A DNA stretch of 64,000 nt, taken from assembly GCA_947089425.1 (NCBI GenBank), contig CAMUKG010000007.1, positions 57,898 through 121,897 on the forward strand, read 5' to 3'. Positions 24,611 to 33,512 of the stretch are shown one piece after another. The translations under genes were made by a program, and so were the position numbers. Each line of letters begins with the position of its first letter. Position 1 is the first letter of the stretch. This DNA is from an uncultured Clostridia bacterium. GTDB taxonomy: Bacteria; Bacillota; Clostridia; Christensenellales; Pumilibacteraceae. Below the pieces are notes generated by a model. It did no database searches. It was not told the origin of the DNA and was given only the letters and a program-made list of their open reading frames with translations.

Positions 24611-27397
24611 ATGAAAAAGACGAAAGATTCGGTTGAAAAAACGCGGGGAGGCGAACCCGTTCGCACACCGCTCGATAAAGTCGCCGCCGCCGAAATCGCT
24701 CGCGCGCAAATTGCGGTTGAGGGCGGAGAGGAAAAGCCCTCCAAATCCGCCAAAAAAGGAGCGGACAAAGGAAAGCTCGATTCCGAACTTGGTTCCGTTA
24801 AGGCTGAGGAATCGCTCGAACGACTCAAAAAGCTTCCCAAAGTGGTGACCAAAGATACGAATACCATAGAGCTCGACATAGACCGCCGAGTATTCGACGG
24901 AAACGGCGCCGACGGCAAAAACGCCGCCGAGCTTTCGCGTAGCGTTACAATCGACGGCACTATGCTCAGCCAAGAGCGCCTTGCCGCGCAAAAGAAAAAG
25001 AAACGCAAATTCGTGAACACCGACTATTCGAGCGCCGAAAGATACGAGCCCGATTATTCTCGCGGACTCACTTCTTTTCAGGTTGCAAAGCGCGAATCGG
25101 ACGGCTTTATAAATTTGAGCAAGCGCAAGACGGGAAAATCTTACGGGCGCATTTTTTTCTCGAATATTTTCACCGTTTTCAATCTTTTGATTTTTATTGT
25201 GGCGGCGGCGCTGATTACCGTAGGGGCGGGTTTTAACCAACTGTTCTTTTTGGTTATAGCGGTAGCCAACCTAAGCATAGGAATTTTTCAGGAGATAAAG
25301 AGCAAGCGCGCGGTAGACAAGTTAAACTTAATCACCGCGCCGAGCGCGGTAGTTATTCGCGACGGCGAAAAGCGCGCGGTGCCGATATCCGAAATAGTGC
25401 TCGACGATATTATATATCTTGAAATGGGCAAGCAAATTCCCGCCGACGCCGTTGTGGTGAAAGGAGACATAGAGGTAAACGAGAGTATGCTCACAGGCGA
25501 AAGCGTGCCCATGCGCAAAAAAGAGGGTTCGGAACTCTTTTCGGGCAGTTTCGTTACGAGCGGTGCCGCCTATGCGAGAGTGGTGCAAGTGGGCGAAAAC
25601 AATTACGTCGAAACGCTCACGTCTTATGCGAAAAAATATCGCAAACCCAAGTCGGAGCTTCAAGCGTCGGTAAAGCTCATAATTCGCGTTGTTACCATTA
25701 TTCTTATTCCGCTCGCGATTTTGATGATTTTTAAAGAATACAAAGCGTTCGGCTTAACGGGATTGCCGCCTTCCGACAAGTGGAAAACCGTTATAAGCAA
25801 CACGTCGGGCGCGGTAATAGGCATGATTCCCGCAGGAATGTTTTTGCTCACGAGCACCGCGCTCGCGGTGAGCGTTGTGCGGCTTGCCAAGAAAAAGACG
25901 CTCGTTCAAGACTTGTATTGCATAGAAATGCTTGCGCGGGTCGACGTGCTGTGCCTCGACAAAACGGGCACAATTACCGACGGCAGCATGCAGGTTAACA
26001 ACGTTATTGAAATAAAAGGCGGAATGCAAGAATATCCGCTTCCCGACATAATAGGCAGTATGCTCACCGCCACCGAAGACAACAACCAAACGGCGCTCGC
26101 GCTTGCGGCGAGGTTCGGTTACAGTTCGGCGTTAAAGCCCAAAACGGTTATGCCGTTTTCCAGCCAAAGAAAGCTGTCGGCGGTTACGTTCGAGACGGGC
26201 GGAACTTATCTTTTGGGCGCGCCCGAATTCGTGCTCAAAGACATGGGCGTGAGAATAGAAAAAATTGTTAGCGAAAACGCCGCCAACGGTTACCGCGTGC
26301 TCGTTTTGGCTCATTCTCCCGCCGAAATTACGGGCGAAAAGCTTCCCACCGTGCGCCGTCCCGTTTGTCTTATAGTGATAGAAGACCATATCCGCGACGA
26401 TGCGGTGGAAACTATAAAGTGGTTTAAAGAAAACAACGTTGCCGTTAAGGTAATATCGGGCGATAACCCCATAACCGTTTCGGAAGTTGCGCGAAGAGTG
26501 GGCGTGGAGAACGCCGAGCTGTATATTTCGCTCGAAGGACTGAGCAATCAAGAGGTTTTGGAAGCGGCGCCCAAATATACCGTTTTCGGCAGGGTTACTC
26601 CCGAACAAAAATGTTTGCTCGTGAAAGCGCTAAAAGCGAAAGGGCACACCGTTGCCATGACGGGCGACGGCGTGAACGACATTCTCGCCATGCGCGAAGC
26701 CGATTGCAGCGTGTCGATAGCGTCGGGTAGCGAGGCGGCGCGCAACGTGAGCCATTTGGTACTTTTAGACAGTAACTTCACGAGTATGCCCGACGTGGTT
26801 AAAGAGGGTAGGCGGGTTATAAACAACATTCAAAAGGCAAGCTCGCTGTTTCTCATGAAAACGTTTATGAGCATGGCGCTCGCAATAATCTTTTTGATTA
26901 TGCGAAAGCCTTATCCGTTCGATACTTCGAACTTACTGCTTTTGGAACTTTTGGTAATCGGACTTCCGAGCTTCGCGCTCGCTTTGCAAAAGAACTCGGA
27001 TATTATTCGAGGAAGATTTTTGTCGAACGTTATAGGGCGGTGCGTGCCCGGCGGCATAACTCTTACTATGGCGGTAATGAGCGTGTATATTTACGGCAAC
27101 GTGATTATGCCGAACTTGACGAACGCGGCGTATGTGAGTATGCTCGTAATTGCGCTAACCTACACTGGCATGATAATTCTCTACAAAAACTGCGAGCCTT
27201 TCGACGCATTTCGAACGGTGCTTGTAATAGCGATAGGCGCGCTGAGCGTTGTGGCTCTTGTGTTTTTGCCAGACGTGTTCGGAGTTTCGAAAATCGAAAA
27301 AGTGGATTTGTTTTTCACGACTACGGTTGTGCTTGCAAGTTACTTTGTGGTGTCTATAATGATGCGCATTATGCGCGGAGCGAAATTGCTTCAATAA
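24611..27397 (+). CDS. CtpE-like cation-transporting P-type ATPase
   Basis: 928 residues. A P-type pump that couples ATP hydrolysis to cation movement across the membrane. Visible parts are the actuator motif MLTGESVPM (about 298-306), the phosphorylation motif CLDKTGTITDG (about 447-457), the hinge MTGDGVNDILAMREADCSV (about 684-702), and membrane segments before the actuator, around it and after the hinge. The M4 region with GMIPAGMFLLTSTALAVSVVRL (split here GMIPAGMFLLTS / TALAVSVVRL) resembles mycobacterial CtpE, a calcium-uptake ATPase, rather than heavy-metal pumps; no CPC motif is present. The first 150 residues form a charged, low-complexity extension before the first membrane segment and are unusual for the family. 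Ion specificity is inferred, not shown. A GH2 gene follows 15 nt later, in the same transcript. Confidence 0.85.
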   Translation: MKKTKDSVEKTRGGEPVRTPLDKVAAAEIARAQIAVEGGEEKPSKSAKKGADKGKLDSELGSVKAEESLERLKKLPKVVTKDTNTIELDIDRRVFDGNGADGKNAAELSRSVTIDGTMLSQERLAAQKKKKRKFVNTDYSSAERYEPDYSRGLTSFQVAKRESDGFINLSKRKTGKSYGRIFFSNIFTVFNLLIFIVAAALITVGAGFNQLFFLVIAVANLSIGIFQEIKSKRAVDKLNLITAPSAVVIRDGEKRAVPISEIVLDDIIYLEMGKQIPADAVVVKGDIEVNESMLTGESVPMRKKEGSELFSGSFVTSGAAYARVVQVGENNYVETLTSYAKKYRKPKSELQASVKLIIRVVTIILIPLAILMIFKEYKAFGLTGLPPSDKWKTVISNTSGAVIGMIPAGMFLLTSTALAVSVVRLAKKKTLVQDLYCIEMLARVDVLCLDKTGTITDGSMQVNNVIEIKGGMQEYPLPDIIGSMLTATEDNNQTALALAARFGYSSALKPKTVMPFSSQRKLSAVTFETGGTYLLGAPEFVLKDMGVRIEKIVSENAANGYRVLVLAHSPAEITGEKLPTVRRPVCLIVIEDHIRDDAVETIKWFKENNVAVKVISGDNPITVSEVARRVGVENAELYISLEGLSNQEVLEAAPKYTVFGRVTPEQKCLLVKALKAKGHTVAMTGDGVNDILAMREADCSVSIASGSEAARNVSHLVLLDSNFTSMPDVVKEGRRVINNIQKASSLFLMKTFMSMALAIIFLIMRKPYPFDTSNLLLLELLVIGLPSFALALQKNSDIIRGRFLSNVIGRCVPGGITLTMAVMSVYIYGNVIMPNLTNAAYVSMLVIALTYTGMIILYKNCEPFDAFRTVLVIAIGALSVVALVFLPDVFGVSKIEKVDLFFTTTVVLASYFVVSIMMRIMRGAKLLQ

Positions 27398-27412
27398 TAG
27401 CGGAGGCGGTAA

Positions 27413-29770
27413 TTGATTAAGCATATACCCATAAACGACGGATGGCTGTACCGCAAAGGCTTTACGCAAGATTGCCTCGAACGCGAGTTCGATTGGTCGG
27501 ATAGCTTTATAGTTCAAATTCCGCATAACATAGAGTGCGACAGTCGCGAATATTTCGACGAAAGAAATATGCGCGCGGTTAGCACCTATTCGAGAGTGCT
27601 GACCGTGCCCGATTCGTACAACGGTAAGCGTTTGTTGTTGAGTCTCGAAGGAGTGCTCTCGTATGTGGAAGTGTACGTAAACGGAATTTTCGTAACGAGC
27701 CATAAGGGCGAAAGTCCGTTTGTGGCGGATATAACCGCGCCCGTAAAATACGAATACGAAAACCGCATAGTGCTCAAAGTTGATTCTAATTTGCGAAAAG
27801 AAGTGCCTTGTTGCGGCACTCGCGGTCCGCTTACCCTATTCGGCGGAATTTGCCGCGACGTAATGTTCATGATTTGCGACGGGCGAGACATTCGCGACGT
27901 GTGCGTGCGCACTTTCGGCGAGGGCGACAACCGTTCGGTTACCGCCGACGTCGAAATGTTCGACTACTATCCCGATACTGAGCTCGACGGGGAAATATTT
28001 GCGCCCGACGGCAAAAAAGCGGGCGTGTTCGCGTCGCGCAGCGTGCAAGGCAATTCGGTGCGCCTTAAAGGGGAATGTTCTCAAATTCAGTGTTGGGAGC
28101 CCGATTCTCCCACGCTTTACACCGCGCAAGTGCGCCTTAAAAGCGGCAAGAAGGTTCTCGATTGCAAGCAAGTTACGTTCGGTTTCGTTTCGGCGGAATT
28201 TAAGCGCGACGGCTTTTATTTGAACGGTAAATCCACAAAGCTAATAGGACTTTTGCGCGCCGACTGCTATCCGAGCATAGGGCGCTCGGCTACGGGCGAG
28301 ACCGAACGGCGAGACGCGCGCATTATAAAGGCGTCGGGTTGCAACGCCGTTCGCACAATGGGACAAGCAAGTCGCGACTTTATAGACGAATGCAACCGCA
28401 TAGGTTTAATGGTTGTGGAAGACGTTTACGGCGACGGCTATGTGGGCGGCGCCGAATGGAAAGACGCGTTTTTAACTAATATTACCGATATGGTTTTGCG
28501 CGACCGAAATAATCCCTCGATAATAGCATGGGGAGTGCGGGTGAATAACTCGGGAGATTGCGACGAGCTCTATTTTAAAGCTCACAAGGCGGCGAAAGAA
28601 GCCGACCCCACGCGAGCCACTTTGGGAGCGAGAAACTTTCTTGCGAGCAGACCTATCGAAAACGTGTTTGCGTATAACGAAACCTATCGCCCGTCGCGCA
28701 AGAAGCGCAAAACGGGCAAACTGTTCGTTCCGTTTTTGCTCGGCGAGCATTGCGGCAAAAACCGTCCCGCCCGACCCTACGACGTGGAGAGCGTGCGTTT
28801 GGAACAAGCGCTCAGGCATATTGAGGCGCTCAACGACACTTTGGGCGGCGCCGCTCTCGGCGCTTTCGGCATGAGTTTTTGCGATTTTGCGGCGGGTCGC
28901 GGCAAGGGGAACGGCGACGGCGTGAACAGCTACGGCGTATTCGACCAAAACCGAAACCCCAAACTCGCGGCATACGCATATATAAGTCAGGTCGATTCGG
29001 AACCCGTGCTCGAACTGTCGTCTAACCTATCGTCCGACGATTTTACGGGTAAGCTTTACGTTTTCACAAATGCGGACAAAATTATTATGTACCGCGATTC
29101 TGAGAAAGTGGGAGAATTTTTCCCCGACAAAAAGAGGTGGCAACATTTAAAGCATCCGCCTGTGGTAATCGAAGATTTTGCGGGCGAACTTCCCGTAGCC
29201 GACACTGGCGCGGGCATCAAGCTGAAACTGTTTAAAAGCCTTTTGAGCGAGTACGATAAAAAAGGCGGATATATTTTCGGATTTTTGAATTCGCGCAAAG
29301 AATCGATTTTGCGAACGTTCGGCAAATTCGATAAGCGCGCGCTCGGCGAATTGCTCGAAAAATATTCGCGAGTTCCGCCTGACGGAGTAAAGTACACGTT
29401 CGAAGCGGTTTACGGCGGCGAAGTTAAGAAGACGCGCACGTTGTCGCCCGACATAAAAAAGACGCTGAGAGTGCAACCGTCGTGCGAAAAAACGCTCGCT
29501 TGCACTAAGTCTTACGAGCGAATAGCGTTTTCGCTGTTTGCCGAAGACGGGTTCGGAAATGTGCTCGACTATTCGTTTATGCCCGTTTCGGTTTACGCGA
29601 GCGGTTCGCTTGCAATCGAGGGTGCGAATCACATTAGCTTGCAAGGCGGGCGAGGCGGATTTTTTGCGAGAAGCGTTTCGCCCGGCGCGGGGCTGGTAAC
29701 GGTGAAGAGCGAACTCGGAGTTCAAGAATTCGCGTTCGAGTGCAAATACGAAGAAATAGAAAAATTTTGA
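27413..29770 (+). CDS. GH2-family glycoside hydrolase-like protein lacking the usual acid/base Glu
   Basis: 785 residues, TTG start with GGAGG 6 nt upstream; an ATG is not available nearby. The order is a jelly-roll sugar-binding domain (about 1-150), an immunoglobulin-like domain (about 150-255), a TIM barrel (about 260-530) and a C-terminal region. In GH2 beta-galactosidase-like enzymes the acid/base Glu sits in a motif like WGVRINES. Here it reads WGVRVNNS, so the position is Asn379 (codon AAC). The nucleophile-side motif is kept as FLLGEHCG (Glu445). The protein may be inactive, may act as a binding protein, or may use another residue. It has no signal peptide and is probably cytoplasmic. 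It follows the P-type ATPase with only 15 nt between, an unexpected partner. Confidence 0.8.
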   Translation: MIKHIPINDGWLYRKGFTQDCLEREFDWSDSFIVQIPHNIECDSREYFDERNMRAVSTYSRVLTVPDSYNGKRLLLSLEGVLSYVEVYVNGIFVTSHKGESPFVADITAPVKYEYENRIVLKVDSNLRKEVPCCGTRGPLTLFGGICRDVMFMICDGRDIRDVCVRTFGEGDNRSVTADVEMFDYYPDTELDGEIFAPDGKKAGVFASRSVQGNSVRLKGECSQIQCWEPDSPTLYTAQVRLKSGKKVLDCKQVTFGFVSAEFKRDGFYLNGKSTKLIGLLRADCYPSIGRSATGETERRDARIIKASGCNAVRTMGQASRDFIDECNRIGLMVVEDVYGDGYVGGAEWKDAFLTNITDMVLRDRNNPSIIAWGVRVNNSGDCDELYFKAHKAAKEADPTRATLGARNFLASRPIENVFAYNETYRPSRKKRKTGKLFVPFLLGEHCGKNRPARPYDVESVRLEQALRHIEALNDTLGGAALGAFGMSFCDFAAGRGKGNGDGVNSYGVFDQNRNPKLAAYAYISQVDSEPVLELSSNLSSDDFTGKLYVFTNADKIIMYRDSEKVGEFFPDKKRWQHLKHPPVVIEDFAGELPVADTGAGIKLKLFKSLLSEYDKKGGYIFGFLNSRKESILRTFGKFDKRALGELLEKYSRVPPDGVKYTFEAVYGGEVKKTRTLSPDIKKTLRVQPSCEKTLACTKSYERIAFSLFAEDGFGNVLDYSFMPVSVYASGSLAIEGANHISLQGGRGGFFARSVSPGAGLVTVKSELGVQEFAFECKYEEIEKF

Positions 29771-29853
29771 GTGATTGGTTGTAGCCCAGAAACGACAAAA
29801 AAAGGTAACTAAACGCACAAAAGATACAAATAAGTTTATAAAAACAAATAAAC

Positions 29854-29954
29854 GAAGCCGCATAAACGGCATAAAAACAACCGAATAAAAACAAAGCTAC
29901 TAATATTACAATTAAAAAATAATATAAATAGAAGCCGCATAAACGGCATAAAAA
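29854..29954 (+). repeat. Pair of identical 24-bp direct repeats upstream of pflB
   Basis: The repeats lie at 29854-29877 and 29931-29954, start GAAGCCGCATAAACGG and are 77 bp apart start to start. Each holds a small inverted repeat GCCG-CATAAA-CGGC. The whole 199-bp gap before pflB is A-rich; the second repeat ends 16 nt before the start codon. They could be binding sites for a regulator of pflB. Confidence 0.65.
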
Positions 29955-29969
29955 AAGAGGCGAAACAAT

Positions 29970-32192
29970 ATGGAAGCATGGAAAGATTTTAAGAAAGGCA
30001 ACTGGTGCGAAAGCATAGACGTGCGCGACTTTATTCAAAAGAACTACGCGCCGTATTCGGGCGATTCGAGCTTTTTGAAAAAAGCCACAAAAAAAACTAA
30101 GAAATTGCTTGCGATTTACGAAGACTTACTAAAACAGGAGCGCGAAAAAGACGGCGTGCTCGGAGTGGACACCGAAAAGGTGTCGTCGCTTTTGAGTTAT
30201 GCGCCGGGATACGTCGACCGTGAAAACGAGATCATTTTCGGCTTGCAAACGGAGAAACCTCTTGTGCGCGGCGTGAACCCGTTCGGCGGCATACGCATGG
30301 CTCGCGGCGCGTGCGAAGCTTACGGCTACAAACTCAGCCAAAAGATAGAGGACAACTTCGAATATAAAACCACTCACAACGACGGCGTGTTCCGCGTGTA
30401 CACCGACGAGATGAGAAAACTCAGAAAATACGGCATACTCACGGGGCTTCCCGACGCTTACGGCAGAGGGCGCATAATAGGCGACTATCGCAGAGTTGCT
30501 CTTTACGGCACCGACAAACTCATTGCCGATAAAAAACGCGATTTCGAAGCGCTCGCGCATCAATACATGAGCGAGGAAAACATTCGTTTGCGCGAAGAGG
30601 TTTTCCGCCAAGTGGACTTTTTGGGCAAGCTCGCCAAAATGGCGGCGGCTTACGGCGACGACATAACGCGCCCCGCCGAAACCGCGCGCGAAGCCATTCA
30701 GTGGACTTATTACGCTTATTTGGGTGCGATAAAAGAGCAAAACGGCGCCGCAATGAGCATAGGCAGAACGTCGACGTTCTTCGATATTTACATTGAGCGA
30801 GACATTAAAAACGGCGTTCTTACCGAAGAGAGCGCGCAAGAACTTATCGACCAACTTGTGCTGAAATTGCGTTTAAACCGCCAACTCAGAACTCCCGAAT
30901 ACAACGAACTCTTTGCGGGCGACCCCACGTGGGTAACGGAAAGCATAGGCGGCATGGGGGACGACGGCCGCACTCTCGTAACGAAATCGAGTTTCAGAAT
31001 TTTGCATACGCTTTATAACCTAAACGCGTCGCCCGAGCCAAACCTTACGGTGCTTTGGTCGGAAAAACTTCCAGAAGAATTCAAAAAGTTCTGCGCGAAC
31101 GTGAGCATAGATACGAGTTCCATTCAATACGAGTCGGACGACTTAATGCGCCCCATATACGGTGACGATTACGGAATAGCGTGCTGTGTGTCGGCAATGA
31201 AAATAGGCAAGCAAATGCAGTTCTTCGGCGCGCGTTGCAACTTGGCGAAAGTGCTTTTAATGTCGATAAACGGCGGACGCGACGAAATGACGGGCGAGCG
31301 CGTGGCGTTCGAAATGCCGCCGCTCAGCGGAAAGTTAAATTACGACGAAGTGTTGGAGCGCTACCATAAGTATATCGACTGGCTTGCCGAAACGTATGTG
31401 AACACAATGAACATAATTCACTACATGCACGATAAGTACGCCTACGAAAAACTGCAAATGGCGCTTCACGACACCTATGTGGAGCGACTCATGGCATTCG
31501 GCGCGGCGGGCATAAGCGTTGCCGCCGACAGCCTTTCCGCAATAAAATACGCGAGCGTAACCCCCGTAGTCGACGAAACGGGACTAATAGTCGACTATGT
31601 GACGGAAGGCGATTTTCCCAAATACGGCAACGACGACGACCGCGTGGACGACATAGCCCGCCACCTTACCGATTACTTCTATAAAGCGCTTTGCCGCACT
31701 CCTTGTTACAGAGGCGCAAAGCATACACTCAGTTTGCTAACCATTACGAGCAACGTTGTGTACGGCAAGAAAACGGGCGCAACTCCTTGCGGAAGAAAGA
31801 AAGGAGAACCGTTCGCTCCGGGAGCAAATCCGCTTCATAACCGCGAACACAGCGGCGCTCTCGCATCGCTCAACTCCGTTTCTAAATTGAGCTACAACTA
31901 TTGCCGCGACGGAATTTCCAACACGTTCGGGCTCGTGCCCTCAACGCTTGGAAAAGAATTGCCCGTGCGAGTTCAAAACCTTTCATCCATTCTCGACGGC
32001 TACTTTGCTCGCGGCGGGCATCACCTCAACATAAACGTGTACGATAAGTCCGTTCTTTTGGACGCTCACGAGCACCCAGAAAAATACCCCAACCTCACTA
32101 TTCGCGTTTCGGGCTACGCCGTCCGCTTCTGCGTGCTAAGTAAGGGACATAGGGAGGAGGTTTTAAAGCGCACTTTCTTCGAAACGATGTAA
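29970..32192 (+). CDS. pflB: Formate C-acetyltransferase (pyruvate formate-lyase)
   Basis: 740 residues, standard length. A glycyl-radical enzyme that splits pyruvate with CoA into acetyl-CoA and formate under anaerobic conditions, in the cytoplasm. The adjacent catalytic cysteines are Cys405-Cys406 in [12 protein letters not shown], and the radical glycine is Gly715 in [10 protein letters not shown]. The N-terminal [19 protein letters not shown] is also typical. Its activating enzyme lies about 180 bp downstream on the same strand, separated by repeat B copy 2. AAAGAGG lies about 10 nt before the ATG. It is the true pyruvate enzyme rather than a glycerol dehydratase-type relative, because the Cys-Cys pair is kept. 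Confidence 0.96.
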   Translation: MEAWKDFKKGNWCESIDVRDFIQKNYAPYSGDSSFLKKATKKTKKLLAIYEDLLKQEREKDGVLGVDTEKVSSLLSYAPGYVDRENEIIFGLQTEKPLVRGVNPFGGIRMARGACEAYGYKLSQKIEDNFEYKTTHNDGVFRVYTDEMRKLRKYGILTGLPDAYGRGRIIGDYRRVALYGTDKLIADKKRDFEALAHQYMSEENIRLREEVFRQVDFLGKLAKMAAAYGDDITRPAETAREAIQWTYYAYLGAIKEQNGAAMSIGRTSTFFDIYIERDIKNGVLTEESAQELIDQLVLKLRLNRQLRTPEYNELFAGDPTWVTESIGGMGDDGRTLVTKSSFRILHTLYNLNASPEPNLTVLWSEKLPEEFKKFCANVSIDTSSIQYESDDLMRPIYGDDYGIACCVSAMKIGKQMQFFGARCNLAKVLLMSINGGRDEMTGERVAFEMPPLSGKLNYDEVLERYHKYIDWLAETYVNTMNIIHYMHDKYAYEKLQMALHDTYVERLMAFGAAGISVAADSLSAIKYASVTPVVDETGLIVDYVTEGDFPKYGNDDDRVDDIARHLTDYFYKALCRTPCYRGAKHTLSLLTITSNVVYGKKTGATPCGRKKGEPFAPGANPLHNREHSGALASLNSVSKLSYNYCRDGISNTFGLVPSTLGKELPVRVQNLSSILDGYFARGGHHLNINVYDKSVLLDAHEHPEKYPNLTIRVSGYAVRFCVLSKGHREEVLKRTFFETM

Positions 32193-32221
32193 CGGCGGCA
32201 TATAGCGGCACGTATAACGGC

Positions 32222-32370
32222 TACGACGGGACACAGCCGAAAGTGTCCCGCCCCCTTATCGTTTTCGCCTAAGCCTTTTGCGACCAAAAGGCTGGTGTTA
32301 CGATAAAATACAAAACCTACAAATTACAACAATAAAAAGCGACCCGTTGCGGGCTTCGCAACAAAAGAAA
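32222..32370 (-). repeat. Hairpin-rich dispersed repeat B, copy 2
   Basis: In inverse orientation to copy 1. On the minus strand the order is GTTGC/GCAAC hairpin plus CGGGTCGCTTTTT (about 32370-32335), the AGCCTTTT/AAAAGGCT hairpin (about 32295-32274), and GGGACAC/GTGTCCC (about 32250-32229). It fills most of the pflB-pflA gap and lacks the last two hairpins of copy 1. Confidence 0.7.
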
Positions 32371-32374
32371 AATT

Positions 32375-33049
32375 ATGATAAAAATTCACTCAATCGAAAC
32401 TTTGGGAGCGCTCGACGGACCGGGAATACGCACGGTGGTGTTTTTTTCGGGGTGCGTCATGAGGTGCAAATATTGCCACAATCCCGACACGTGGCATGGC
32501 GGCGAACAGCGCGACGAGGCGGAACTTGCCGATTGGTGCATGCGATACAAAACTTATTACGGCAAAGAGGGCGGCGTCACGCTTTCGGGCGGAGAGCCGC
32601 TGTTGCAACAAAAAGGCGCGGTTAAATTCCTTGCCGAATTAAAAAGCAGACAAATTCATACGGCTGTGGATACGGGCGGCGGGGTGTATTGCCCTCAGGC
32701 TTTGGAGCTTGCCGACCTCACCATTTTGGACATAAAACACCCCGACCCTCACGAGTTTTCGAAACTGACGGGAGTCGAGCAAAAGCCGCTTATTCAGTCG
32801 CTCGAATATTTACGCTCGCATAACAAAAAGTTTTGGGTACGACTCGTGTGCGTACCCGAAATCACCGCCAAACCCGAAATCGTGAAAGCGGTGAAAGAAA
32901 TGGCTTGCGGCGCGGAAAAAATAGAGCTGTTGCCGTATCACACAATGGGAGTGCCCAAGTGGCGCAAGTTGGGGCTATCGTATCCGCTCGAAGGAGTGCC
33001 GCCGCTCGCGGCTTCTCGACTTGAAGAGTTGAAAAAAATATTGAAATAA
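32375..33049 (+). CDS. pflA: Pyruvate formate-lyase activating enzyme (radical SAM)
   Basis: 224 residues. It uses a 4Fe-4S cluster and S-adenosylmethionine to place the glycyl radical on PflB. The cluster motif is CVMRCKYCHNPDTW (about 27-40, CX3CX2C). GGVTLSGGEPLLQ (about 67-79), GGVYCPQ and LVCVPEITAK are family blocks; the C-terminus LLPYHTMGVPKWRKLG is also typical. The length is slightly short for the group but complete. The ribosome binding site is weak (GAAAAATT). Pairing with pflB just upstream makes the partner clear. Confidence 0.95.
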   Translation: MIKIHSIETLGALDGPGIRTVVFFSGCVMRCKYCHNPDTWHGGEQRDEAELADWCMRYKTYYGKEGGVTLSGGEPLLQQKGAVKFLAELKSRQIHTAVDTGGGVYCPQALELADLTILDIKHPDPHEFSKLTGVEQKPLIQSLEYLRSHNKKFWVRLVCVPEITAKPEIVKAVKEMACGAEKIELLPYHTMGVPKWRKLGLSYPLEGVPPLAASRLEELKKILK

Positions 33050-33080
33050 ACGTTGCCGAAAGGCGGGAAGGAGAATAAAA

Positions 33081-33512
33081 ATGAACAAAGAAGAAATTAT
33101 GAAAATAATTCCTCATCGCGACGACATGCTTTTGCTCGACGAGGTGAACGTGAACGCCGACGGAGTTGCGGAGGGTGTGTATCACGTTCGCGGCGACGAA
33201 TTTTTCTTGCGCGGGCACTTTCCGGGCAATCCCGTAGTTCCCGGCGTTATACTGTGCGAAATTATGGCGCAGTCGGCTTGCGCGCTGTTTGCCGATAAGG
33301 GCGGCGACTTTGTGCCCATGTACACCGGGCTCGACGGAGTGAAATTCCGCAATCCCGTGCGTCCCGGCGACACGATTAAAACGGAATGCAAAATAGTGCG
33401 TAGCAAAGCGATTTTCTACTTTTGCGAAGGTAAAGTTACGGTGGGCGATAAAACGTGTGTGAGCGCGTCGTTCAGCTTCGCTCTCGCTCCTAAGGATAAG
33501 GCTAATATATGA
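33081..33512 (+). CDS. fabZ: 3-hydroxyacyl-[acyl-carrier-protein] dehydratase FabZ
   Basis: 143 residues, normal length, single hot-dog fold. FabZ removes water from 3-hydroxyacyl-ACP in fatty acid elongation. The catalytic block is RGHFPGNPVVPGVILCEIMAQ (split RGHFPGNPVVPGV / ILCEIMAQ, about 47-67), with the active His in GHFPG and the acidic residue in CEIMAQ. IIPHRDDMLLLDEV opens the domain. AGGAG lies 9 nt upstream. It is not beside other fab genes; instead it overlaps the next gene, a permease, by 4 nt (ATGA), so the two are probably translated together. A related hot-dog hydratase function cannot be ruled out. Confidence 0.88.
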   Translation: MNKEEIMKIIPHRDDMLLLDEVNVNADGVAEGVYHVRGDEFFLRGHFPGNPVVPGVILCEIMAQSACALFADKGGDFVPMYTGLDGVKFRNPVRPGDTIKTECKIVRSKAIFYFCEGKVTVGDKTCVSASFSFALAPKDKANI

